DNA of 7,029 bases from Pseudomonadota bacterium (GCA_023433985.1 JAEYTN010000125.1:1-7029), one strand, 5' to 3'. Counted from the stretch's first letter, positions 1-6,106 are shown. The notes: generated by a model not told the origin, from the letters alone. Made by a program: numbers and translations.

Positions 1-3000
1 CGCGTCGACGGGCGCGCATTCCCCTGCCCTCGTGCGCCAGGGCCAGATCGGCGAGCTGATCGCGGCGAAGCCCGTGCAGCGCCGGGCACTGCTCGAGGAG
101 GCGGCCGGGATTTCGGGGCTGCACTCGCGACGGCACGAGGCGGAGCTGCGGTTGCGGGCCGCCGAGCAGAACCTCGAGCGGGTCGATGACGTCATCGCGC
201 AGGTGGAGCAGCAGCTCGAGACGCTGAAGCGGCAGGCGCGGCTCGCGGTCCGCTATCGCTCGCTGAGCGGCGATATCCGCCGGGCCGAGGCGACGCTGTT
301 CCATATCCGCTGGGTCGCCGCGCGGTTTGCCGAGAAGGATGCAGAGGCGACGCAGGCGAAGCTGATCCGCGAGCTGGCGGACGCGCAGCATGTCGAACTC
401 GAAGCGCAGAAGGTCGTGTTTCTCGCCGAGAAGGCGCTGGCGCCGCTGCGCGAGGAAGAGGCGAAGGCCGGCGCCGCACTGCAGCGCTACACCATCCTCG
501 CCGAGCAGCTCGAGGCGGAGAAATCGCGGGCGGAAGCCCGGCGGGCCGAGCTGGCCGAGCGGCTCAAGCAGATCGAGCAAGACGGCGTGCGCGAGCGGGC
601 CCTGGTGGTCGAGAGTGACGAAGCGCTGAAAGCGGCGGGCGAGGAGAAGGTCCGGCTCGAGGCTGAGGCCGCGGGCGAGGTGCAGGCGCTCGAATCGGCC
701 AAGGCCGCGGCCGCCGAGGTGCAGGCGCAGGTGGCCGAGGCGGAAATCGCGGCGCGAGCGGCTGCCGACGCATTGGCGCAGCTTCGCGCGCGCCGGAGTG
801 CGGCCGAGCGCGCGGTGACGGAAGCGCGGACGCGGGCGCAGCGACTCGAGGCGCAGGTCGCCGAGGTGGTGCGCGAGGCTGAGGCTGTTGCACGCACGCT
901 TGCTTCCGATGCAGCGCTGCAGCAGCGGACCGAAGCGCTGGCGGCTGCACAGGAGAAGGCGAGCGCGGCAGAGGCGCAGGCCGTAGCTGCAGAGGGCGCG
1001 GCGAGCGCGGCCCAGGCGGCGGCCGATGCCGTTCGCCCGGAGCTGCAGCAGATCGAGGCGGCGCTCAACCGGCTCGAGGCCGAGGCGCAGACGCTGAACC
1101 GCATCGTCAACGCCGCGGGGACGGGCAAATTCGCACCTATCGTCGACGCGCTGAAGGTGCCGCCCGGGTATGAGACGGCGCTCGGCGCGGCACTTGGCGA
1201 TGATCTCGAAGCGTCGTCCGACCCGAGGGCGCCGCTCCACTGGGCCGGGGCCGGCGAAGGCGATGATCCGGCGCTGCCGGCCGGCGTGACGCCGCTCTCG
1301 ACATATGTCTCGGGCAGTGCGCTGCTGGCGCGACGGCTCGCCCAGGTGGGGCTGATCGAGCCGACCGATGCGGGGCGGCTGGTGCCGCTGCTGAAGCCGG
1401 GGCAGCGCCTTGTCGGCAAGGCGGGAGGCCTGTGGCGGTGGGATGGTTTCGTCGCCGCGCCCGACGCGCCGACGGCGGCGGCCGAAAAGCTGCGGCAACG
1501 CAACCGGCTGGCCGAGCTCGATGCAGAGATCGCCGGGGCGCGGACTCGCCGAAACGCGCGGCGCGCCGATGCGCAGGCGCTGAGCGAAGCGCTCGCGGCG
1601 GCCCGCAACGACGAGCGGCAGAAGCGCGACGCATGGCGCGGAGCGCAGCGTGACATTGCGACTGCGCAGTCGGCGCTCGACCAGGCGCAGAAGGCGTTGG
1701 GCGAACTGACGGCCAAGGCCGCGGCGCTGGCGGAGACCCGCACTCGGCTCGAGGCCAGCCGGGTTGAAGCGGCGGCGGCGGTCGGCGAGGCCGAGAAAGC
1801 GGTCGCCGAGCTGGCCGACGAGTCGGAAGCGGCCGGGCTTGCGGCCTCGCGGCAGGCGGTGCTGGCCCAGTTGCGCGAGAAGGCGGAGCAGGCGCGGCTG
1901 AAGCTCGGGAGCTTCGAGACGGCGGCGCGCATGCGGACGTCGCGGCTCAGCCAGATCGCGCAGGATGTTGCCGCATGGCAGCGGCGCCGCGAGGGGGCGG
2001 CGGCGCAGCTCGCGACGCTCGACGCGCGCGCCAGGGAAGTCGCGGCGCAGGTCGCCGGCATGGAGGCCTCGCCCGAGAGTTTCGACGAACGGCGCGAAAA
2101 GCTCGACGGGCTGATTGCCATTGCGCAGAAGGAACACAAGGCCGCTGCCGATGCACTGGCCCAGGGCGACAGCCGTCACCGTGAGGCGGACCGCGCACAG
2201 CGGCTGGCCCATGACACGCTGGCCGGGCTGCGGGCGGAAGTGGCGCGGGTCGAGGAGCGGATCAAGGGGCTCGTGGCGCAGCGCCATCAGATCGAGCGGC
2301 AGGTGGAGGAGACGCTCAACATCGCCGCGAGCCAGACGCTGGCGGCAGCCGGGCTGAAGCCCGAGCAGGCGCTACCGCAGGAATCGCAAATCGAGACGCA
2401 AGTCGACCGGCTGAAGGCCGAGCGCGAGCGGCTGGGCGGGGTGAACCTCGGAGCGGAGAAGGAAGCCGAGGAGGTTCAGGAGAAGCTCGACACGATGGTG
2501 ACAGACCGGGACGACCTGATCGCGGCGATCGCCAAGCTCAGGGCCGGCATCCAGTCGCTCAACCGCGAGGGACGGCAGCGGCTCAACGAGGCGTTCGAGA
2601 AGGTGAACGCGCATTTCCAGCAGCTTTTCACCTCGCTGTTCGGCGGTGGGACGGCCGAGTTGCAGTTCGTGGAGAGCGACGACCCGCTCGAAGCGGGGCT
2701 CGAGATCATCGCCCGGCCGCCGGGGAAGAAGCCGTCGACGATGACGCTGCTGTCGGGCGGCGAGCAGGCGCTGACGGCGATGTCGCTGATCTTCGCGGTG
2801 TTCCTTACCAACCCGGCGCCGATCTGCGTGCTGGACGAGGTGGATGCGCCGCTCGACGATGCCAATGTGGAGCGGTTCTGCAACCTGCTCGACACGATGC
2901 GGGAGCGCACCGAGACACGCTTCCTCGTCATCACGCACAACCCGATCACCATGAGCCGCGTGGATCGGCTGTTCGGGGTGACGATGGCGGAACGTGGGGT

Positions 3001-3058
3001 CAGCCAACTGGTCTCGGTGGACCTGACCGGTGCGCAGGCGGTGGTTGCGGCGGAGTAG
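1..3058 (+). CDS. smc: Chromosome segregation/condensation ATPase SMC (5' partial)
   Basis: SMC dimers bridge and extrude DNA loops with ScpA/ScpB to organise and segregate the chromosome in the nucleoid. The frame is open from base 2, so the gene begins upstream. The ATG/GTG codons near base 32 are internal. The first visible motif is the Q-loop region (LVRQGQIGELI, Q codon at 38-40), followed by LLEEAAGI. The Walker A loop and the first ~130-140 residues are therefore missing. A long Ala/Glu/Arg-rich coiled coil runs to about 1090. A globular hinge follows at about 1094-1500 (FAPIVDALKVPPGYETALG), then the returning coil to about 2420. The C-terminal head has GVNLGA (near 2440), the ABC signature LSGGE (2750-2764), Walker B ICVLDEVDAPLDD (2822-2860) and the H-loop His in ITHN (2936-2938). 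Visible length is 1018 residues, consistent with a full protein of about 1150. No frameshift is seen. The hairpin at 3067-3082 may end its transcript. Identity is very secure. Confidence 0.97.
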   Translation, partial: ASTGAHSPALVRQGQIGELIAAKPVQRRALLEEAAGISGLHSRRHEAELRLRAAEQNLERVDDVIAQVEQQLETLKRQARLAVRYRSLSGDIRRAEATLFHIRWVAARFAEKDAEATQAKLIRELADAQHVELEAQKVVFLAEKALAPLREEEAKAGAALQRYTILAEQLEAEKSRAEARRAELAERLKQIEQDGVRERALVVESDEALKAAGEEKVRLEAEAAGEVQALESAKAAAAEVQAQVAEAEIAARAAADALAQLRARRSAAERAVTEARTRAQRLEAQVAEVVREAEAVARTLASDAALQQRTEALAAAQEKASAAEAQAVAAEGAASAAQAAADAVRPELQQIEAALNRLEAEAQTLNRIVNAAGTGKFAPIVDALKVPPGYETALGAALGDDLEASSDPRAPLHWAGAGEGDDPALPAGVTPLSTYVSGSALLARRLAQVGLIEPTDAGRLVPLLKPGQRLVGKAGGLWRWDGFVAAPDAPTAAAEKLRQRNRLAELDAEIAGARTRRNARRADAQALSEALAAARNDERQKRDAWRGAQRDIATAQSALDQAQKALGELTAKAAALAETRTRLEASRVEAAAAVGEAEKAVAELADESEAAGLAASRQAVLAQLREKAEQARLKLGSFETAARMRTSRLSQIAQDVAAWQRRREGAAAQLATLDARAREVAAQVAGMEASPESFDERREKLDGLIAIAQKEHKAAADALAQGDSRHREADRAQRLAHDTLAGLRAEVARVEERIKGLVAQRHQIERQVEETLNIAASQTLAAAGLKPEQALPQESQIETQVDRLKAERERLGGVNLGAEKEAEEVQEKLDTMVTDRDDLIAAIAKLRAGIQSLNREGRQRLNEAFEKVNAHFQQLFTSLFGGGTAELQFVESDDPLEAGLEIIARPPGKKPSTMTLLSGGEQALTAMSLIFAVFLTNPAPICVLDEVDAPLDDANVERFCNLLDTMRERTETRFLVITHNPITMSRVDRLFGVTMAERGVSQLVSVDLTGAQAVVAAE

Positions 3059-3066
3059 CGTCGGCG

Positions 3067-3082
3067 CCCGCCGAGCGGCGGG
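3067..3082 (+). terminator. GC hairpin after smc, weak terminator candidate
   Basis: CCCGCC (3067-3072) and GGCGGG (3077-3082) form a perfect 6-bp stem with a GAGC loop, starting 9 bases after the smc stop codon. No T-run follows (the next bases are GATCGACT), so it lacks the usual intrinsic-terminator tail. It could stabilise the 3' end or pause polymerase, or it may be a chance product of the GC-rich sequence. Confidence 0.25.
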
Positions 3083-3150
3083 GATCGACTCCCGGCCAAG
3101 TCGTCCGCCCACAAGACGCCTCAATCGCGGAGGCCGGAGTCGCACCTGAC

Positions 3151-3189
3151 TCAATGTCACACCCGTCGCGCGAGGCATAAAAACATTGA
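3151..3189. repeat. 7-bp inverted repeat upstream of the atp promoter
   Basis: TCAATGT (3151-3157) and its exact reverse complement ACATTGA (3183-3189) are separated by 25 bases. The repeat lies in the smc-atpI gap, immediately upstream of the IHF-like site and about 32 bases from the -35 box. It could be a spaced regulator-binding site or a weak hairpin. No known regulator is recognised, and a 7-bp pair can arise by chance. Confidence 0.2.
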
Positions 3190-3190
3190 A

Positions 3191-3203
3191 TATCAACAGG
3201 TTA
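3191..3203 (+). promoter_or_regulatory. IHF-like binding site upstream of atp operon promoter
   Basis: The 13 bases TATCAACAGGTTA match the IHF consensus WATCAANNNNTTR at every specified position. They lie inside an A/T-rich patch (about 3176-3210) in otherwise GC-rich DNA. The centre is roughly 60 bases upstream of the predicted transcription start, a usual place for an architectural activator. Binding is inferred from the consensus only. Confidence 0.45.
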
Positions 3204-3220
3204 TGCTTTCGTTCACGCGC

Positions 3221-3249
3221 TTGACACCACTGGGGGCGGCCACTATGTT
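3221..3249 (+). promoter_or_regulatory. sigma70-type promoter of the atpIBEF'F operon
   Basis: A perfect -35 box TTGACA (3221-3226) is followed by a 17-base spacer and a -10 box TATGTT (3244-3249), which matches TATAAT at four of six positions and includes the first two bases and the last. The predicted start is about 3256, giving a leader of about 54 bases before the atpI ATG. It is the only well-formed promoter I see between smc and atpF, so it probably drives all five F0 genes. Confidence 0.8.
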
Positions 3250-3309
3250 GCCCGCGACTTTCAGGGGCTTGGTTGCTGGATTTCAGCCCGGAGGCGCAAG
3301 GTATAGCGG

Positions 3310-3627
3310 ATGACTGACCCGCAGAAGCCGAACCGTCCCCAGCGCGGCGACACGACGCCCCTGACCTCGGACCTGGCGTCCCGCATTGCGCGGGCCAAGA
3401 GGGAGAGGGAGGTCGCGGAACGGGCCAAAGCGGCTCCCGTGAAGGACATGTCGGGGTGGAACCGCGGTTTGCGGCTCGGCTCCGAGTTCATCGCGGCGAT
3501 ACTGGTAGGAGCCGGCATCGGCTGGCTCTTGGACACGTGGCTCAAGACCAGCCCGTGGCTGATGCTGGTGATGCTGATCGTGGGGTTCGCCGCAGGCGTA
3601 CTCAACGTGGTCAGGGCCGCGAGCTAA
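3310..3627 (+). CDS. atpI: ATP synthase assembly/accessory protein AtpI
   Basis: AtpI is a small inner-membrane protein encoded at the head of F0 operons. It helps c-ring assembly or stability in some bacteria and is usually not essential. The 105-residue product has a charged cytoplasmic N-terminus of about 55 residues (DLASRIARAKREREVAERAK at 21-40). Two membrane spans follow: about 58-78 (containing AAILVGAGIGWLLDTW) and about 82-102 (containing LMLVMLIVGFAAGVLNVVR). This is the two-helix layout of alphaproteobacterial AtpI. The ATG at 3310 has AAGG at 3298-3301, eight bases upstream, and a stronger but more distant GGAGG at 3290-3294. It is the first gene after the promoter. The frame stays open after the TAA stop (3625-3627) for another 21 codons with an acidic end, so the C-terminus may have been shortened by a nonsense change. 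Confidence 0.9.
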   Translation: MTDPQKPNRPQRGDTTPLTSDLASRIARAKREREVAERAKAAPVKDMSGWNRGLRLGSEFIAAILVGAGIGWLLDTWLKTSPWLMLVMLIVGFAAGVLNVVRAAS

Positions 3628-3693
3628 ATGAACAAGGCGGCGCCGCCGCCAACGGCCGCCATGCGCGTGCCGGACGACGAAGAAGACGAGTGA
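3628..3693 (+). other. In-frame open tail after atpI stop (former AtpI C-terminus or 21-codon sORF)
   Basis: An ATG directly abuts the atpI TAA in the same frame and opens 21 codons ([10 protein letters not shown], then [11 protein letters not shown]) before TGA at 3691-3693. GC at third positions is high (17 of the 20 codons after the ATG), as in the neighbouring genes, and the acidic end looks protein-like. Replacing TAA by GAA, one base change, would give a continuous 127-residue AtpI. The alternatives are a translationally coupled micro-peptide, although there is no separate Shine-Dalgarno sequence, or chance. I cannot confirm from memory that close relatives carry this tail. Confidence 0.4.
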
Positions 3694-3707
3694 AGGCTCA
3701 AGAGCCT
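3694..3707 (+). promoter_or_regulatory. Small hairpin next to the atpB ribosome binding site
   Basis: AGGCT (3694-3698), CAAG, AGCCT (3703-3707) form a perfect 5-bp hairpin. It ends one base before the AAGGGA Shine-Dalgarno of atpB (3709-3714). It could modulate ribosome access to the TTG-started atpB, or simply insulate the site. This is a structural observation only. Confidence 0.35.
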
Positions 3708-3708
3708 C

Positions 3709-3715
3709 AAGGGAA
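3709..3715 (+). promoter_or_regulatory. Shine-Dalgarno deciding the TTG start of atpB
   Basis: AAGGGAA, with its AAGGGA core ending seven bases before TTG 3722-3724. The next in-frame ATG codes for residue 34, inside the first hydrophobic segment, so the TTG is the only start that leaves a full-length a subunit. Confidence 0.7.
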
Positions 3716-3721
3716 CAGCAG

Positions 3722-4474
3722 TTGGCCGATCCGAACAAAGTCGACCCGATCCACCAGTTCCTCATCACCGATATCGTTCCGCTCGGGGGCGGCGTCTCCT
3801 TCACCAACTCGGCGCTGTTCATGGTGCTGACGGTGGGCGTGATCGGGCTCTACCTGATCCTTTCCACGCAGAAGCGCGCGCTGGTGCCCAACCGCGTGCA
3901 GCTCGTATCCGAAATGCTCTACGAGTTCGTGGCCAACATGGTCTCGAGTTCGGCCGGCAAGGCCGGCATGAAGTTTTTCCCCTTCGTGTTCTCGCTGTTC
4001 ATGTTCGTGCTGGTCGCCAACATGTTCGGCATGATCCCGTTCTTCTTCACGGTCACCAGCCACATCATCGTCACCTTCGCGCTGGCGATGCTGGTGTTCG
4101 TGGTGGTCATCGGCTACGGCTTCTACAAGAACGGGCTGAAGTTCCTTAAGCTCTTCGTGCCCTCGGGCGTGCCGGGCTACGTGCTGCCCATCGTGGTGCC
4201 GATCGAGGTGGTTTCGTTCCTCTCGCGCCCGATTTCGCTCAGCGTTCGTCTTTTCGCCAACATCCTGGCCGGTCACATCACCCTCAAGGTGTTCGCGGGC
4301 TTCATCGTCACGCTGGGCGGCCTCGGCTTCCTCGGCTGGCTGGGCGCGCTGCTGCCGCTGGTGATGACGGTGGCGATCACGGCACTCGAATTCCTCGTGG
4401 CGGCCCTGCAGGCCTACGTCTTTGCAGTGCTGACCTCGATGTACATCAACGATGCCATCCATCCGGGGCATTGA
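3722..4474 (+). CDS. atpB: F0F1 ATP synthase subunit a
   Basis: Subunit a forms the two proton half-channels against the rotating c-ring in the inner membrane. The 250-residue product is mostly hydrophobic helices and has the family core [14 protein letters not shown]. The essential channel arginine is R176 (E. coli R210). H185 sits at the position of E. coli E219, and E223 at that of E. coli H245. This is the reciprocal His/Glu arrangement also known from mitochondrial subunit a. Q230 matches E. coli Q252 in [14 protein letters not shown]. The N-terminus ([14 protein letters not shown]) is typical of alphaproteobacterial proteins. Translation starts at TTG, backed by AAGGGA seven bases upstream. 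The gene lies 94 bases after the atpI stop and 63 bases before atpE. All key residues are present and no disruption is seen. Confidence 0.97.
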   Translation: MADPNKVDPIHQFLITDIVPLGGGVSFTNSALFMVLTVGVIGLYLILSTQKRALVPNRVQLVSEMLYEFVANMVSSSAGKAGMKFFPFVFSLFMFVLVANMFGMIPFFFTVTSHIIVTFALAMLVFVVVIGYGFYKNGLKFLKLFVPSGVPGYVLPIVVPIEVVSFLSRPISLSVRLFANILAGHITLKVFAGFIVTLGGLGFLGWLGALLPLVMTVAITALEFLVAALQAYVFAVLTSMYINDAIHPGH

Positions 4475-4524
4475 TTAGTTCCACCCAATCGGCGTGCCGC
4501 GGACGGTTCGCCACAACAGTTCTC

Positions 4525-4531
4525 AAAGGAG
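4525..4531 (+). promoter_or_regulatory. Strong Shine-Dalgarno of atpE
   Basis: AAAGGAG, followed by AG and six bases from the core to the ATG at 4538. It is the best ribosome binding site in the operon, which fits the need for about ten or more copies of subunit c per complex. Confidence 0.8.
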
Positions 4532-4537
4532 AGAGTT

Positions 4538-4765
4538 ATGGAAGCTGAAGCCGCAAAGCTCATTGGTGCCGGTATCGCCGCCGTCGGTATGGCCGGCGCT
4601 GCCATCGGCGTGGGCAACATCTTCGGCAGCTTCTTGTCGGGCGCGCTGCGCAACCCGGCGGCTGCCCAGGGTCAGTTCGGTAACCTGATCTTCGGTTTCG
4701 CCGTGACCGAAGCTCTGGGCATCTTCTCGTTCCTGATCGCGCTCCTGCTGCTGTTCGCAGTCTGA
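4538..4765 (+). CDS. atpE: F0F1 ATP synthase subunit c (proteolipid)
   Basis: Subunit c builds the rotating ring whose carboxylate carries protons through F0. The 75-residue hairpin has a first helix rich in small residues ([20 protein letters not shown]), the polar loop R38-N39-P40 that contacts F1 gamma/epsilon, and a second helix with the ion-binding carboxylate E58 in [14 protein letters not shown]. The residues after E58 are Ala-Leu rather than the Ser/Thr used by sodium-binding rings, so proton coupling is inferred. Length and sequence are typical of Rhizobiales. The gene follows atpB by 63 bases and has the strongest Shine-Dalgarno of the operon. A stable hairpin lies between it and atpF'. 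Confidence 0.98.
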   Translation: MEAEAAKLIGAGIAAVGMAGAAIGVGNIFGSFLSGALRNPAAAQGQFGNLIFGFAVTEALGIFSFLIALLLLFAV

Positions 4766-4801
4766 TTTCGCGACGGGCGGCCCCACGCCGCCACGACTAT
4801 C

Positions 4802-4827
4802 GGCTCCGGGTCGGCTGATCCGGGGCC
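4802..4827 (+). promoter_or_regulatory. Intercistronic hairpin between atpE and atpF'
   Basis: GGCTCCGG (4802-4809) pairs with CCGGGGCC (4820-4827) as an 8-bp stem with one U-G pair and a 10-base loop. A smaller GGCGG/CCGCC stem lies just upstream (4776-4780 with 4788-4792). No T-run follows, so it is not a full intrinsic terminator. It may protect the 3' end of an atpE-containing mRNA fragment or slow transcription into atpF'. The effect is inferred. Confidence 0.4.
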
Positions 4828-4851
4828 CAATCGCCGCAAAAGGGCTTAGAG

Positions 4852-5490
4852 ATGGCGGGTTCGACCCAGGACATCATTATCGTGGCGCAGGCGGACTCGC
4901 TGCAGGAAGGCGAAGTCGTCGCTCCTGCTGCCGAGGAGCATGCGGCCGAGGGCGGCGAGCACGCCGCGACCGAGACGCACGCGTCCACCGAAGCGCATTC
5001 GGAAGTTTTCCCGCCCTTCGACGGGGCGTCGTTCGGTGGCCAGCTGCTTTGGCTGGCGATCACCTTCGCGGCCCTCTACTTCCTGATGAGCCGCGTGGCG
5101 CTGCCGCGGATCGGCTCCATCCTCGAGACCCGGCGCGCCCGGATCGAGGGTGACCTCGCCGAGGCCGAGCGGCTCCGCAAGGAGACCGAAAAGGCCGCGG
5201 CCGCCTACGAGGCTGCGCTTGCCGAGGCGCGCAAGAACGCTCAGGCGATCGCCGAGGAAACCCGCGCGTCGATCAAGGCCGATATCGACAACCGCCGTGC
5301 GGACGTCGAGGCCGGCCTCAACACGCGGATCACCGAGGCTGAGACCCGCATCGCCGCCACCAAGTCGGCGGCGCTCGCCAATGTCGACGAGATCGCGGCC
5401 GATACGGCCCAGGCGCTGGTCGCCCGGATCGCCGGCAGCGCCACCGCCGAAGAAGTCCGCGACGCCGTCGCGGCCGTACAGAAGGGTTGA
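4852..5490 (+). CDS. atpF': F0F1 ATP synthase subunit b'
   Basis: Subunit b' pairs with b as the heterodimeric peripheral stalk that holds F1 alpha3beta3 against F0. Photosynthetic bacteria and alphaproteobacteria have two different b-type subunits. The 212-residue product opens with about 50 Ala/Glu/His-rich residues before FPPFD (53-57). One membrane span follows at about 63-80 (QLLWLAITFAALYFLMS). The rest is a long charged helix from VALPRIGSILETR onward, suited to coiled-coil pairing. The FPPFD...QLLWLAITF junction is characteristic of b' rather than b. ATG 4852 is preceded by AAAAGGG (4838-4844) with seven bases of spacing. The stop lies five bases before atpF, so the two are probably translationally coupled, which fits their 1:1 use. 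The gene is also called atpG or atpX in some annotations. Confidence 0.94.
   Translation: MAGSTQDIIIVAQADSLQEGEVVAPAAEEHAAEGGEHAATETHASTEAHSEVFPPFDGASFGGQLLWLAITFAALYFLMSRVALPRIGSILETRRARIEGDLAEAERLRKETEKAAAAYEAALAEARKNAQAIAEETRASIKADIDNRRADVEAGLNTRITEAETRIAATKSAALANVDEIAADTAQALVARIAGSATAEEVRDAVAAVQKG
5152..5170 (+). repeat. 19-bp direct repeat, copy in atpF'
   Basis: GACCTCGCCGAGGCCGAGC occurs here and again, identically, at 5643-5661 in atpF. Both copies encode DLAEAE followed by R/Q-LRKE at the start of the stalk helix, reflecting the common ancestry of b' and b. Confidence 0.85.
5481..5486 (+). promoter_or_regulatory. Shine-Dalgarno that decides the atpF start
   Basis: GAAGGG lies at the very end of atpF', nine bases before ATG 5496. 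It touches the alternative in-frame TTG at 5487 with no spacing, so ATG 5496 is the workable start. Confidence 0.7.
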
Positions 5491-5495
5491 GCGCC

Positions 5496-5999
5496 ATGTG
5501 GAGCTTTGGTTTCGACGCCACCACCGGCGCTACCATCTGGGCTACGATCGCGCTCGTCATCTTCATCGGCATCGCGATCTATGCCGGCATCCACAAGACC
5601 ATCGCCAAGATGCTGGATGACCGGATCAACAAGATCGAGACCGACCTCGCCGAGGCCGAGCAGCTGCGCAAGGAAGCCAAGGCGCTGCTGGACGACTATG
5701 CCCGTCGTCGCGAAGAGGCAGAGAAGGAAGCGCAGTCGATCGTGGACGCCGCTCGCGAGGAAGCGTTCCGCCTGACCGCCGAGGCCAAGGATTCGCTCGA
5801 GGCCATGGTTGCCCGCCGCGAGAAGGCCGTGAACGACAAGATCGCCCAGGCGGAAGCCCAGGCCGTCGCCGAGGTTCGCGCCCGCTCCGCCGATCTCGCC
5901 GTGGAAGCCGCCCGCGTGGTGCTGACCCGGCAGATGGCGACCAAGGGCGACGCGCTGGTCGAGCAGTCGATCAAGGACGTGGCGGCCCGGCTGAACTGA
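5496..5999 (+). CDS. atpF: F0F1 ATP synthase subunit b
   Basis: Subunit b is the second half of the peripheral stalk. It is anchored beside subunit a and reaches up to delta on F1. From ATG 5496 the product has 167 residues: a short N-terminus (MWSFGFDATTGA), one membrane helix at about 13-31 (ATIALVIFIGIAIYA), then a continuous charged helix with many Glu, Arg, Lys and Ala residues to the C-terminal VEQSIKDVAARLN. The length is normal for the family. An in-frame TTG at 5487 overlaps the atpF' stop but has no usable ribosome binding site, so I reject it. The segment KIETDLAEAEQLRKE parallels that of the upstream b' protein. It is the last gene of the operon and is followed by a strong terminator 25 bases after its stop. 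Confidence 0.95.
   Translation: MWSFGFDATTGATIWATIALVIFIGIAIYAGIHKTIAKMLDDRINKIETDLAEAEQLRKEAKALLDDYARRREEAEKEAQSIVDAAREEAFRLTAEAKDSLEAMVARREKAVNDKIAQAEAQAVAEVRARSADLAVEAARVVLTRQMATKGDALVEQSIKDVAARLN
5643..5661 (+). repeat. 19-bp direct repeat, copy in atpF
   Basis: Second identical copy of the 19-mer found at 5152-5170 in atpF', with an offset of 491 bases. Recombination between the copies would remove 491 bp, which is not a multiple of three, so it would not give an in-frame b'/b fusion. Confidence 0.85.
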
Positions 6000-6024
6000 G
6001 GTTCGGTTGAGCGCAGAGTTGACG

Positions 6025-6056
6025 AAGGCGGGCCGGTGCCCGCCTTTTTCTTTTTT
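6025..6056 (+). terminator. Intrinsic terminator of the atp operon
   Basis: AAGGCGGGC (6025-6033) and GCCCGCCTT (6038-6046) form a perfect 9-bp stem with a CGGT loop. The T-run continues to 6056, interrupted by one C. It is a textbook Rho-independent terminator for transcripts from atpF. On the - strand the hairpin is followed only by TTCGTC, so it would be a poor terminator for yqgE. Confidence 0.93.
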
Positions 6057-6070
6057 GGGACAGTTATCGG

Positions 6071-6106
6071 GGGGCCGGCTACAGGCGTCGGGCGGCCAGC
6101 GGCCCC
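6071..6106 (-). terminator. Stem at the 3' end of yqgE, weak terminator candidate
   Basis: GGGGCCG (6071-6077) and CGGCCCC (6100-6106) can form a 7-bp stem around a 22-base loop, directly abutting the yqgE stop codon. Reading on the - strand, no T-run follows, so at best it is a transcript-stabilising or Rho-assisted end. Confidence 0.25.

Noticed and set aside
487..2139. 550-codon open frame antisense to smc
   Set aside because: The product is almost only Ser, Ala and Arg, as expected from the reverse strand of a GC-rich Ala/Glu coiled-coil gene. It has no recognisable domain.
2372..3196. 274-codon - strand frame antisense to the smc 3' end
   Set aside because: Antisense of the conserved ABC head, Arg/Leu-rich, no family features.
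3707..4471. 254-codon - strand frame antisense to atpB
   Set aside because: The His/Glu/Arg-rich product is the mirror of hydrophobic atpB codons. No start signal or domain.
4538..4765. Sodium-specific c-ring
   Set aside because: The residues after E58 are Ala-Leu, without the Ser/Thr of the sodium-binding signature, so proton coupling is expected.
5487..5495. TTG start three codons upstream for atpF
   Set aside because: It would sit directly against the GAAGGG site with no spacing and overlaps the atpF' stop. ATG 5496 has proper spacing.
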